A stretch of 64,000 bases of DNA from CAIKLP01 sp965279595 (GTDB lineage: Bacteria > Bacteroidota > Bacteroidia > Sphingobacteriales > Sphingobacteriaceae): NCBI GenBank assembly GCA_965279595.1, contig CBDIIF010000010.1, positions 1 to 64,000 on the forward strand, written 5' to 3'. The position numbers and the translations under genes were made by a program. Shown piece after piece: positions 10,624 to 22,539 of this stretch (positions within the stretch are counted from its first letter, which is position 1; every line of letters begins with the position of its first letter). The notes beneath the pieces are model-generated. The model was given only the letters and a program-made list of their open reading frames with translations, was not told the DNA's origin and did not search any database.

Positions 10624-13600
10624 ATGTCTGATTCTGAGTAGATCGACTTCTCAGATCCAATCGAAGAGGATGATTTAGAGGACATGATGGATTAGAAGGA
10701 CATATGGAAAGTATTGCGAATGTTCTTCAACCAGCATGGTTTGGTGTCTCAATCAATCTAAAGTTATCAGAGCTTCATTTATAATGTCATTAATTTAGTT
10801 TAGGGCACAGATGGTAAATTCAGAGTAAACGTCAAACGATAGTATAAGGAATCGGAAATATAGGATGGTAATTTTTTATTTTTCAAAGTTAATTATTAGC
10901 ACACTTATCTATTGAGTATTAGTTTCAGATAAAAAGATGCTATCTGGTGAAGAAGAATATCCATCAAGACAAGTTTGAGGAGGAGATGTATCCTATGACT
11001 GCTAGGTTAAGAGATTTGACTTACTCGAGGCAAATGAAGATAGATCTTGAAGTTACCATGATTTAAAAAAATAGAAGAGATGATACTAAATAAGAGATAA
11101 GTAAATAAATTTTTAGGGGCATACCGTTCGCTAAGATACCAGTAATGGTGCGATCATAGTTTTGCTCATCACCTCAAGATGCCAAGGATCCTGACTAAAT
11201 AAATCAAAGGATTTAGATGGGTGAGTGTGCCTTCGATTAAGGGGGGTATTTTATTCTAAGAGGATCAGAAAAAGTCATTGTGGCTTAAGAGAGAATGGCT
11301 TGTAATGTTGTATTGGTCTTTAGGACTAAGGAGCCCAATAGGTCGTGGGTGGCAGAAATCCGATCTTAAGTTGATAGTTGGAATAATCCTAATAAATTTT
11401 CTCTTGAATTGAGGGATTTATAGGGCAGAATAGTAATAAGATGCAAGGTCAAGCAGTTCAACTCAGATAAAGGGATCCCCCTATTTTGTTTATTTAGAGC
11501 TCTAGGCGTCAATTCAGATAAAGACATTTTGGAAAAGATAGTATACAATTTAGAGGATGAATAAATGGCACCAATGTTGGAGATGCTCTATGGAAGTCTT
11601 TAAGAAGGTGGTGAATATGAAGATGAAGAGGAGTGTTTAAGATGGATAGGAAGCAAGATGAAGAAGACTGAAAATTATGATACTGAAGAATTACTCTATT
11701 AGTCCAGATACTTGTTGAATCAAAATATTTTGCCTCACATTGGTTAAGATCCATCAGCAAAGGAGAGGAAGTCTTACTTTTTAGGTTACATGGCACATAG
11801 GTTATTGAACGCAGCTCTAGGAAAGACGGATTAAGATGATAGAGACCATTATGGTAAAAAAAGATTAGATATGGCTGGTAGTATGATGATGTAGGTATTC
11901 AAGCAGTCATTCGATGCCTACAAAAAAAATGCCTAAAGAAACTTAGATAAATACATAAATGGAGGATTTAAGAGGAGAAATCAACAAGCTAGGGTTGAAG
12001 ATATGAAGGGGACAGAAGATATTAAGAGTTTCTTCGATTCCGAAAGGATTACGAAGGATATTGAAAATGCTTTAGCAACAGGTAATTGGGGTAAGAATAA
12101 AGATGGGTAAGTTGTTAAGACTGGAGTTGCGTAAACTTTGAAAAGGGAAACATCTTTATTTGCCACTTTAAGCCATCTTAGGAGAATGAATGCTCCAATG
12201 AATGCTCAAATGAAAATATCCAAACCTAGATAGCTTCATAATACTCATTTTGGATTTATTTGTCCCGCTGAAACTCCTGAAGGTGCCAAGATTGGTATTG
12301 TTAAGAATTTAGCACTGATGACGTCTGTATCAAAAGATTTGCAAAAAATTGAGAAGTAGGCATTATATCATCTGATTGTGAAATTAGATTTCATAATTTT
12401 CAACAAGGAGATTAAGAGTTCTAACATACCAAAAAATGATAAAAGTCCTTGTAGACGGAGATTGGATAGGGTTTACATTAAATCCAGAAGGCTTCTTGTA
12501 GTAATTGAGAAAAATGAGATCAACTGAAGAAGGTCACATACCAATCGAGGTTTCAATCAATTTAGATTATGTCAATAAAGAAATTAGAATTAGTACTGAT
12601 GCTGGAAGATGTATGAGACCATTATTTGTTGTTAGTGAAAATAATCGATTAAAATTATCACATTAAAAATTAGGGGATTTGAATGAACTCTAGTGGGATG
12701 AACTTGTAAAAAATAATTACATTCAACTACTCGATGTTGAGGAGGAGGGCTCTCTTATAGCTATGGATTTGGAAACACTCAAATAGGGTGATAGTAAATT
12801 GAAGAGATATACTCATTGCGAAATTCACCCTTGTATGATATTTGGAGTTTGTGCATCTGTTATCCCATTTGCTAACCACAATCAAGGACCTAGAAATACT
12901 TTACAGAGCGCTATGGGTAAATAGGCTATGGGATTGAATTCCAGCAATTACAATATAAGATTTGATACTTTGGTGCATATCCTACACTATCCTCAAAAAC
13001 CCTTAGCATCAAGTGGCGCTATTGATTTTATTACAGTAAATGATGTTCCTATTGGAATCAATTGCGTGGTAGCAATTGCATGTTTCACCGGATATAATTA
13101 GGAAGATAGCATTATTATAAATTAATATGCTATTGATAGATGATTATTCAGATCAGTTTTTTATAGAACTTATAAAGAGTAGGAGGATAAGGATCAAGAC
13201 AATTTCACTGAGACATTTATTATGAAGCCATAAAATGAAACTGTTAAGGGGAAAATGTTTTTAAAACTAGATAGTGATGGCATAGTACCACCAGGAACTA
13301 AAGTTGAAGGCGAGGAACCCATCATAGGAAAGGTTCTAATGTTAGACAATATTATGTTAGGTAATAGCACAGGGTAAAGAAATCAAAGAGAGTGTTCACT
13401 ATTATCGAGAAGAGCTGAAAGAGGAGTGGTAGATAGTGTGTTGATTAGTGAGAATCAAAAAGGTTATAAAATTGTTAAGGTAAAGGTGAGATCATTGAGA
13501 ATACCATAAATAGGGGATAAATTCTGTAGTAGACATGGATAGAAGGGTACTTGTGGAATGACATATAGATAGGAGGATTTACCCTTTTCACTATCAGGTA

Positions 13601-13967
13601 TATCAGCTGATCTTACAATCAATCCACATTGTATTCCCTCTCGAATGACTATTGGACATTGGCCATAAAAGGATGTTTCAATGATGCTACTCCATTTGGA
13701 TAGATCCAGGTTAATGATATTGCAAATGAAATCCATTCTGTTGGTTGGTAGAAGTGGGGTGATGAATTTATGTCCAATCCATATACCGGGTATATGTTGT
13801 ATATGCCTATTTTTGGGTCCTACATAAGGGTACCTTTTCCATCAAATGATTACAAATAAAATTCTACGTAACACCTTTCTTCTGATCAATGTATTAAATA
13901 ATCTAATGAAATTATTTTAAAAAGAATTAGTTTCAAGTGGATAAAGGTATAATCAATTCAGCATTGA
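10624..13967 (+). pseudogene. RPB2: RNA polymerase II second-largest subunit homologue, disrupted
   Basis: Family assignment is firm: the N-terminal FFNQHGLVSQSIQSY, GGYFILRGSEKVIVAQERMA, KPRQLHNTHFGFICPAETPE, YNQEDSIIINQYAIDR and IPQIGDKFCSRHGQKGT match RPB2 motifs of the clamp, lobe and hybrid-binding regions, and QLHNTH points to Pol II rather than Pol I or III. A 32-nt intron (10868-10899) is present. Lesions: (1) the A6 run at 12431-12436 shifts the frame inside IPKMIKVLVDGDWIGF, where five A would keep it; (2) TGA at 13141-13143 replaces the Gly of the invariant DRGLFRS; (3) near 13657-13672 the frame shifts and the segment after SRMTIG is lost; (4) after NPYTGYMLYMPIFGS the sequence becomes unrelated, so the C-terminal anchor and zinc region is absent. 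Most other conserved residues survive, so decay looks recent. Lesions 1 and 2 alone could be assembly errors; 3 and 4 could hardly be. Confidence 0.88.
10868..10899 (+). other. Intron in the RPB2 homologue (32 nt)
   Basis: GTAATTTTTTATTTT...AATTATTAG. Removing it restores the frame from the N-terminal region into the stretch ending YPMTARLRDLTYS. Confidence 0.65.
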
Positions 13968-14076
13968 CAATTTTGATTTTTTATAAACTTGATATTATTG
14001 AAAGTGCTTTTTATCTCTAAGATAATTATCTCAATTATTGTTTTACTAAATTATACTCAATAATCAATAATCAAAG

Positions 14077-14496
14077 ATGCAATAGAATAATCTCCCAAAA
14101 AAAAGTGGATATTTAGCAGTCTCATTTTTTTTAATCTTTTTATTCACTACACTAAAATTAATTTTAATGACTTTTTTTAAAACTCTTTATTGTGTTGCCA
14201 GATTACAAGGAGATAAGAAAGTGAAATTACATTATTTAAGCATAACAAAGCAATTGAACAAAAATATTTCCTTTTAATAATTGATTGGTAGCCTTTTTAA
14301 TAGGATAATCGAAAGAAATAACAAATTCATATTTATTTTTCAAGATAAAATAAAACTTAAGGAACATAAATTGCATCCAAAAGTTTAAAACATTTATTAG
14401 AAATAGTAACAAGACTGTCATCAAATAAAAGTCTATTTTATAGTCGATTAAACATAATATTTCAAAATTAATAGATAGAACTTTCTCTCTAATTGA
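14077..14496 (+). CDS. Possible small membrane protein ORF (139 aa)
   Basis: ATG 14077 to TGA 14494-14496 under the ciliate code. After MQQNNLPKKSG comes a hydrophobic stretch (YLAVSFFLIFLFTTLKLILM) that could be one transmembrane helix. The remainder is Lys/Gln/Asn-rich. A TGA-free frame of this length is easily reached by chance in such AT-rich DNA, so this may not be a gene. Confidence 0.25.
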
Positions 14497-14536
14497 TTTA
14501 ATTACTCGATTGACCCATCAGGATGAAGTTTATCGT

Positions 14537-15560
14537 TCAGCCTGATTATCTGTCGTGCTTATTCTTCGATATTCCTACTATTCTTATTCTTCTAGTTTCA
14601 TACATTGAGATATTCTAAGTTATGTTTAACATCAATTGTCTTTTAATTTTATCTTTTTAGAAAGATAGAGCATTTTTCTGATATTTAATCATCCCATTTC
14701 TCATTTTCAGTTGATAAAATTGCATCATTAAATCAGATATCAATTAAATATTGGCTTAACTTAATACCTAGACAAGTAAACCCTTTTAGAATCTGTGTAT
14801 AATGTCGCAATTTTGTATGGGTGTAAAGTGTATGTATTTTTACATTTACATCATAGGTCCTCTTTTAAACCTTTTCGGGGCAATAACGGGAAGCATACCT
14901 ACATTCTTTAGATGATCCTCCTCAAACATATTCTAACATTCAGTAGCATTTAGAATAAAAAACTTCATTATATCACAAAAAGCCCTATTATCGTGTCTCA
15001 AACATAAGTTTTTGTCTGGCTGGATGCAAAACCGATAACTCTGCTCTTGTACCCGAACGTAACACTGATAACTCTATTCTAGGCATAAAATTAGTATGTT
15101 GTGTAATACTGTATGTTCTTCATTTTAGTTTCAATTTTTCTTTAGATAATATGGTTAACAAGGGGTAAGTCTTGAAAATTATAAAATGCCATTTTAGCCG
15201 ATTATATATATTCTCCACCGTCTCAATGTACTGGATGGTATTCCACATCTTCATTCATCATATTTCACAACAAAGATTAAAAGTTCAAATCATTCCTACT
15301 GCCACAATTATGTTCGTCAGCCATCCATCATCCAGCATGTGTTGTGATTATGCCTATTATCATCCACCAGACAGGTGGTCGATTTCCCACCTTTTAAATG
15401 TATTTAGCACCTGCAAGCCCTAAAATTTAGCAAGAGCATTAAGCATTTCTCTTTTTGCTTCACGTTTCTAACAAGTTGTCAATTATCAAACCAATAATTT
15501 TGTTGCTATTTAAGATTAACAATCTCTTTTTCTTAATCATTCAAGTTGAGACATCATATG
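14537..15560 (-). pseudogene. Coding-like relic, leftward, unknown family
   Basis: Reading leftwards, coding-like peptides appear in successive frames. Near 15460 there is KREAKRE followed by LNALAKFQGLQVLNTFKRWE. Then KMAFYNFQDLPLVNHIIQRK and YKSRVIGFASSQTKTYV end at a TGA. An overlapping frame (stop 14537-14539, open back to 15130) reads RHDNRAFCDIMKFFILNATE and HLKNVGMLPVIAPKRFKRGP. The residue mix (G, A, P, D, W) is richer than expected of random AT-rich DNA. Frame changes and two internal TGAs indicate decay. I cannot name a family. This is the left arm of a relic block that continues on the other strand to about 20.8 kb. Confidence 0.4.
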
Positions 15561-16390
15561 ATCGCTGTAATTAATGCTAAACAGAAAACAGATGAAACTT
15601 TTTAAGACGTAAATGATGTTTATATAAAAGGCCGTTTTTAATGCTCTTATAGGAGCTCAATCAAAGTCAATAAGTTGATCATAGTTAGATAACGATGGTG
15701 TTAATATATGTTACATTATTTTAACATGCTTAAGAAGCAATAACAAGTGTTTTAAAATTGGTCAACCATGTGCAAAAATAATTCCAATAAATCCAATCCT
15801 TTATGATGATACTTAAAAACAAGTAGATACTTTTGCTGCCGAAGCATCAGTAAATTTGGTCAATCCCGTAATATTAGGAACATGAGCTGATACTACCATT
15901 CTCAATAATGCTTCGGTGCACGGTATACATATAATTACATGTGTTTAACTTTCCGACGGCACTAGTAATGTATCGCTATAAGGTTTGATATTGCATAAGT
16001 GGATTCAGTACGATTAAATTATCCGTGTCGATGAGAAAGAATGTTTAATTTATCTAGCGATGATTGTAACATAATAAATCAATATGACACAACAAATATT
16101 TTACATCAACTGAAAGTATTAAATCGGCAAAGAACTTTTGTTATCTATAATTTGGTTTAATGTTTACAAAAGAAGCAATCAGCGCTAAATGGGCTTATAA
16201 GCATTTAGGCGGGCTTTTAATCTTAAAGTTTAAGCGGTTTTAAAAAGAGCAGATAACAAAAATGTAATATCAGCTAATAACGATGATTATTATGATTCTT
16301 TGGCGTTGATTGAAATTATGCTGGAATGTATTACCGCAAAAGGTGAAGATTTAAATATATATCGTTAGACTGGTTATCAAGTGATATGAA
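15558..16390 (+). pseudogene. Coding-like relic A of the 15-21 kb block
   Basis: It opens with MIAVINAKQKTDETFQDVND and shifts frame at the T run near 15635. It then continues in one frame for about 250 codons, reading NALIGAQSKSI, VDTFAAEASVNLVNPVILGT and TILNNASVHGIHIITCVQLS. TGA occurs inside the frame near 15672, 15882, 16110 and 16386. Alternating small and polar residues suggest a beta-rich, structural-type protein, but no motif is diagnostic. Confidence 0.35.
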
Positions 16391-16480
16391 GACCATATAG
16401 CAAATACCTTAATCTCTTCCGATAAAATTCCTAACACCAATCAAAGTCATAATTGAAAGTATGGCTTATAATAAGCCTGA

Positions 16481-17640
16481 ATGATGCAGCTCAGAGGGAT
16501 AGATAGATAGAACCTCTATAAACGTTACTGTCCCAGATGTTTTAAACGTATCTACGGAAAGTATGTTTAATAGAATATTACCAAGGCTTGTAGGAGCTAT
16601 TCAGGAGCTATTCAGGAGCTATTCATAAGATAAATCAGTTAAGTTTAATATGAGGAGTAATACAATTATATTTTTGCTGAAGACCTGAAGTAATTATAAG
16701 ACTACAGAAGCTCACAGTAATCCTACCAGTGCTAAGGTAAATAAGAATTAAAAATAAATAACAGCTACCCTCAAAAGCATCTCCTTTAAATGTTAGTAGA
16801 TTTATCAAAAGCTGATAGAAAAATATATGTTGCATATGATTCCATAATTTTAAAAGATCAAAACAGCACGATATTATTCTCCTGTATCTGGGCATATGAA
16901 GTATATGATGACTTTGATAGTAAGTTGAGTACATTGAATAAAAGTTCCAAGTTTCCATAATTCCTGAAGTAAATACCTTCATTCAGCATTAAAGGAGCGT
17001 TGTTGATAAAGTGCTTTAAAAAGAATAGCGAGCCAAAGCCCCGGCCACGAAAAGGTTAGAAAAGCAGGCGATAAAAGAAGGTATTCAAGCAGAACGCGAG
17101 AAGTATAAAGAGTTAAAAGCTCTTAAAAGTGATCCAAAATGCTAGAAACTTCAAAATCAACAATAATTAGTCATCATATTTAGAGCGGGTCAATGTTCGG
17201 CAATAGCATTTTTTTTTTTTTTTAATTGGTTTATGCTGAGTTTAATAGTTAGCTCAGAGATGTTGAGAATTATAAAAGCCATTCAGGCGATGGTGAGAGG
17301 AAAGATTTATAGTATTTTTTGCTGCAACCAAAAGTTGTTGATGAATTCAATAACTCTTTTGAGATTACAAAAGGAGAAGATATCAGAGCTTTGAAATAGT
17401 TTTGTTATTGAGATGCTGCCAAGATTTAAACCTAATACTGATGAGTTCAAGAGCTTGGGTAAATATCAAAAACGAATTCATAAAGCATAAGTTCAAAAGA
17501 GAAATATTAAGCATAGGGTCTGTTATATCCAAAGCTGCTAAGGTAGTTAGCTATGTAACGGAAGCTTCTGAAAGCCGGGGACGAATATTAAATGTAGTCA
17601 AAGGAAGTTTAATCGGGCAGGCATCTTAGAACTAAGTAAT
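16481..17640 (+). pseudogene. Coding-like relic B of the 15-21 kb block
   Basis: From ATG 16481 a frame runs about 250 codons to a 15-nt T run (17209-17223), with VDLSKADRKIYVAYDSIILK and FSCIWAYEVYDDFDSKLSTL. A neighbouring frame over 17010-17150 reads RLEKQAIKEGIQAEREKYKE. Beyond the T run another frame gives KVVDEFNNSFEITKGEDIRA, and the last piece gives LSIGSVISKAAKVVSYVTEA up to about 17629. At least three frame changes. The short 10-bp direct repeat GGAGCTATTC occurs three times at 16591-16624. No family is recognised. Confidence 0.35.
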
Positions 17641-17824
17641 TTGAATCCTCGTTGGAGAACAAATAACTTAAAAAAAAAATTAATAACGTTAAATCATTTC
17701 ACATTTCACTAAAGGAACTAAGCCAAGCCAGAAATCTTACCTGTTACTTAAATATATCATCACCAAATTTGATTCTTTTTTAGTTATATGGAACTAAAAT
17801 CTTTTAAGCCCAATAATAATATAT

Positions 17825-18337
17825 ATGGGTGGCAAACTGGAGTTTACTGCTGACTTGCTAAAAGTAGTCTATGCCTCGGCTAAAACTACCGTCAATTTAA
17901 AAGATGAATAAAGTTTAAACAAAACTTATCGAGCCTACTAAGAAAATAGGTGATCAACAGAATCCCGACCCGAAGTGCCTCTAAACTCTATGTTAAAAGG
18001 AGGAAGCAGTTATATCTGCAGTCTTTTTCCTAAAGATAGTATTTTCCTAATGTAGAAAAAGTACTAAATAGAATCGCTGAAGGGCTAAAAAGCTTTGGGC
18101 AACATTTCCGCTCAAACAAGTTTTGCAGTAAATATAAAAGCACCTATCGAAGGTTGGATATCGGTAAATAATCTTGCTGCACTGTCGGGCTTAATATAGA
18201 AGCCAAAATAGAGCTAGGAGAAAGGTCGTAGAGTATTTCTTCGTCTAGCAGGTAGACTATTAAATCAGGTAACTTACTTTGGTGAATATAATTAAAAGTA
18301 ACGCTACCAGAGAATGATAGTGGCGGAAGACCGCTGA
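17825..18337 (+). pseudogene. Coding-like relic C (about 170 codons, one internal TGA)
   Basis: ATG 17825 opens MGGKLEFTADLLKVVYASAK and runs to TGA 18335-18337 with a single internal TGA at 17951-17953 (context YRAYQENR-TGA-STESRPEV). Later text includes GNISAQTSFAVNIKAPIEGW and ISVNNLAALSGLI. It is the most convincing piece of the block because of its balanced composition and clean start. It has no signal peptide. Family unknown; a virion-like or bacterial-type structural protein is a guess. Confidence 0.42.
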
Positions 18338-18730
18338 ATAGCTTTGAGGCGTTATTCTTAGGTGGTGATGACCCAATCAGAGCGAGTAATATTTGCAAAG
18401 CAAAACCTGCCTGAATACAAAATTACTGCAATACGAAAGCACAAACATTAGATAGTAATATTAAGCAGCCAATTTTCAGGTTTCGCGCTATACCAAACTA
18501 TTTTCTTGAGTTATATAACGATAAATAAATCTAACAATTTTGTAGATATATTGAGATATATGATTAAGAATAGTTTAACCATATCGATGATATATGCTGT
18601 TGAGGGGAATACAAGTGCAGATATCAAAATAGGAAGCACTCCAGATGAGAGTGTTTTACTTTAATATATTTAGAGAGAATACAATTGTAGGTACGGCTCG
18701 CAATAGCTGACATAAGTAATATTACTGTGA
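18286..18730 (+). pseudogene. Coding-like relic D of the 15-21 kb block
   Basis: Overlapping relic C in another frame, 18286-18414 reads KVTLPENDSGGRPLNSFEAL then FLGGDDPIRASNICKAKPA before a TGA. Downstream a further frame reads NNFVDILRYMIKNSLTISMI and YAVEGNTSADIKIGSTPDES to about 18722. Frame changes every 100-200 bp indicate decay or sequence error. Confidence 0.35.
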
Positions 18731-19029
18731 TTGCCACATGACAATAGAGTACAAAGATAATCCTAATCGCATAGCAAAAAAATTTAAAGTACAGAAAGAT
18801 GTAATGGTAATTAGTTGAAGCATCAAAATTTCCGATTAAAATTTCGAAGATCAAGCCAATAATATTTATTAAACAGATGGATAAATGCTGAAGTAATTCA
18901 GTTAGTTAAGCTTGGCCAAATAATACGAGGGAGCATAAATTATAAAGTTGATGATGAATACAGAAAATTAATAACGGCGGTACTCCTGAAGACATGGTAA
19001 CAGCTATTCCTTTATGTACCGACATGATT

Positions 19030-20800
19030 TTTTCGATTACTCAATAATTTATCTTGCTTTTTTTAATCATTTTATAGAAACTTAATTAATATAAACAAAT
19101 TTTTAAACTCTATAAAACAAGCAGGAGTAAATTTTGTAGTAACAATTTTTGAGAATAATAACTATGTGATTCTCAACAAATCTGTGTTGATGTTTTCTTT
19201 ATTTAATGATTGATATAAATATACTAATGTTGATTCTCAAGATAGACTTTACGTTCATAGTGGTAGTACTCTCAGTTATAGAGCCGAAATTATTTTTCTG
19301 AGTTAGTTTAAAATAGAGATTTTAGACACATAAATAATAAAGATGATTAATATTTAATCAACGCAAATACAGATTTAGAAATATTTGACCTAAACCAAGA
19401 TTTTACAATTATATATGGAAAGGATTTTATGAAGATAGTAGAGGTTGAGTAAAATAAAATTCCCAAAGTGGTAACAATCATAAAAGAAACCATAGCCTTG
19501 AGAGATATGATAGTAACCGCATATTAATAGAGATACTGGTAAAATTTTTTAAAAGGTTAGCTTGCTGCAACTTTTAGGACACACCCACTGAAGTGCTAAA
19601 AGCAAAGTAAAAAAGAGTGATATAAATTTGATGTTCCAAAAATAGGAAAAATAACCAGATTAGAATTTTCTAAAAATAATAATTTGTTTTTAGAACAAAT
19701 TAATGAATTTAACCATTCTATAGTTGATAGGATTTAATGATACATTCTAAGAGTAGTTAAAAAAAAGAAAAAGCTTGAACTCTTGAGCTAAGATGGACGT
19801 GAGCTGCTAGTCATAAGCGAATGAAAAGAACAAATCAGGGCTGCGATTATTAGAGTGATATAAATCGAGAAACGAGCATTACCTAGGTGTTTATTTCCCT
19901 AGAATCGTTGGTATTGATGAAAAAGGGCTACAATAGTATATGGTCAAGTAGTCAGAAATATCAAAAGAGTGATATGACAATATCTCTTTCATTGATAAGT
20001 AGGAAAGTCAAGATAATCATAGATTCAACCCAACAGATTTATATGATTTTTTAACTCATTTAAATATTTATAGAATCAGATAAAATACTTCAAAATTTAT
20101 AATATTATGAAGAATTCAACTTCAAAAAATGATTGCAAAAGGGGATTTGGAGATTAAGAAAGTAAAATAAAATTTTCAATGCAAGATATGTATTGAGGCA
20201 ATAACCAGAGATGAGGTAGAAACGAGAAGTTAAAGGTTAGAATGAGGATACTTTTCTAGAAAAAAACAAAATAAAGAAAGAATATATGTTTAGAAAATTA
20301 TAGTGATAATTCCAGATACGAATTTATTTATTTGGAAAAATGGTGATGAATAAACTATTCAACAACTGTTAAGATTAAAAAGCTTAATAGAGCAGAATTT
20401 GTCGACTACATATCTAAGCAATAAAAATGTACTATGGAGCCGAGAAAATAATAAAAGCTTTTACTAAAGCTTTTATGAGTCGAAGAAAAAAGCATTACAT
20501 TAGAGCTAATGAGCTTCAGTATTTTTCACACCTCTAAGGTAGTAGGAAGCAATGGTCGTAACACAAGAACTGTAGATCATATCGAAATGGCTTTTTACGA
20601 GTGAAATTTATTGCCATTAATAAGCTCAAAGGCCTTTGTAACTCAAAATTATAAATTATGACTGATAAATGAGTTAGATTACACTGCCATAAGCTAGCTT
20701 ACCAGTATTGTGCAAAAATGATTAACGGCACCTAGTTAAATGATAAATTACTAGAGAATATATTTGTTGAGGAATTTATAAATTTTTTTAAAAGATTTGC
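19030..20800 (+). pseudogene. Coding-like relic E of the 15-21 kb block
   Basis: A series of readable fragments: KQAGVNFVVTIFENNNYVIL (about 19115), NANTDLEIFDLNQDFTIIYG (19355), NEHYLGVYFPRIVGIDEKGL (19870-19930), IIVIIPDTNLFIWKNGDE (20300) and SKVVGSNGRNTRTVDHIEMA (20530). TGA interrupts the same frame at several points between 19960 and 20730, often where Trp would fit. A CxIC pair (CKICIEAITRDEV) near 20180 recalls a zinc-binding knuckle but is incomplete. No polymerase, integrase or ATPase signature was found, so the element type is open. Confidence 0.35.
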
Positions 20801-21299
20801 ATTTTTTTAGGTAAAATTAAATAGCTTTAGTCTTGTCATTTTTAATAATTATATCTGAATCTTTTTCGCTTTAATCAAATCCTATATAAAGATTGTATAG
20901 TGATCCAATAGTCGTGTTCTAAAGAATTAATTAAAAAGCCAGAGAATATTTCAATGTGATCATTAATATATAGTTCAATTAAAATCCTTTTGAATATGAT
21001 GTAAGACAGAATAAATTTAAAGGTTACTAAAAAGACATAGGGGGTTTATTTAAATAAGACTATGTTGAAAAATAGTTTAAGACTACAATATCAAATCATT
21101 AATTACTTGATTCAATTTAGAATTATTCTTAAAAGCACTTTCCTACTTATACTTATGGCTAAAGATTATTTAGTTATTGTTACTCATCCTCAAACCTTTT
21201 ATATCTTCCCTTTATCTATAAGATTGGTTAATTATTGTATTATTATCTACCTCTTGAAGAAAAATATATAAGTTTTATTTAAATGAAAGATGACTGATA
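20801..21299. other. Gene-free AT-rich stretch
   Basis: No coding-like frame or clear repeat between relic E and the next leftward relic. Confidence 0.4.
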
Positions 21300-22060
21300 C
21301 ATGCCAGGTCATTAACTTTATAAAGATAAATTACTTTTGTTTAATGTATTCTATGAGTCTTGATATGCTTAAAGGTGTGGAGTTATTTTACACTATCCAA
21401 GAGATTTTTGCATCTTCTTTCTCATTAATGATCAATAAAGTCTCTCATTAATTTCTACCTCTTCTTTGATTACTGGGATTTGAATCAGTTAACATTTCAA
21501 TTCCTTCTATAGATTCGGATTCTGTTTATTATATATTATTCCTTAATTTCATTTTTCTCGGTATTTTGAGATATATTAAATGGTTGAGTTTACCTTCTAT
21601 ATATCGACCGAGATCCACAGTCTTATATTTCAACTTTCATTAGTGTTTGTTCTAAATCTTTAAAATCCAATTATTATTCTTTAAATTATTTTATGTGTTT
21701 AGTTTTCCTAAATTTATTTGTCTCCTCTCCCTCTTGTTATGAGTTCTTGAAATCTTAGGAGGTGGTAACTTTTATTCCCTTTTAAAGGACTACCATCTTC
21801 ATCATTAGTTTATACTCATATAAATAATTCGAACATGATCACAAAGATATTCATCAGTATTATCTGGTTTAAATCAATTTTCTCCTTTTTTAAGTTATTC
21901 TATTGTTATTTTTATTTTGAAAAATTGAACATGAGGTTTAGATTTTTCCATCGAATGTTGCCCCCAGATCTTAAACCTGCTCTGATAACTCTAATTCAGG
22001 CTTATTCTTGTAGATCAATCTTATTCTAAATAAATTTTATAACTCGATAAGAGTTAACCA
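21300..22060 (-). pseudogene. Weak leftward coding-like relic
   Basis: The plus strand is pyrimidine-rich here, and leftward reading gives KPELELSEQVQDLGATFDGK, then GSPLKGNKSYHLLRFQELIT and RGRGDKQIQENQTHK in shifted frames with several TGAs. Lys/Gln/Glu-rich composition recalls the coiled-coil genes on the left. No family assigned. Confidence 0.25.
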
Positions 22061-22539
22061 GCTACAACTGTTTGAAGACTTTTATGTGATATTCGAAGCC
22101 CCACTAGATAGGTGAAATATCGGTCTTTGATTTACTTACTCATTATAATGTTAATATTTTATTTCTTTTGATGATCATAAAAAAAGTTTATTGTACAATT
22201 AAAAAAATAAAAAATAAAGATTTAATTACTTTAAATGTTCAAATGTCATATAATATGATAGGCTAATTTATTTTTTTTAATTTTCCTTCTATTTTTACTT
22301 CACTTAAGCATCAATAATAAATGAGATATGAAAAAATTTAATCAACAAAATTCTTAAATGGAAGTAAGATGTTTAAAATTTAACTTATAAATTTAATGTC
22401 TCATCAAGATTCATCATATTTACGTATAACAAATTAATAAAGTCTAAATTCTTTTAGAAAATTCATCTGGAAGTTTATGCAGTTCTTTGTTTTATGTGAT
22501 GTTCCGACTGTCAAAAGGTTAATATAATAACATTTCTAT

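Noticed and set aside
11366..13736. Minus-strand ORFs opposite the RPB2 homologue
   Set aside because: Shadows of the conserved plus-strand sequence; no independent motif.
15172..15423. Plus-strand 83-codon ORF
   Set aside because: Antisense to the leftward relic, whose peptides have more balanced composition; it has no start context or motif.
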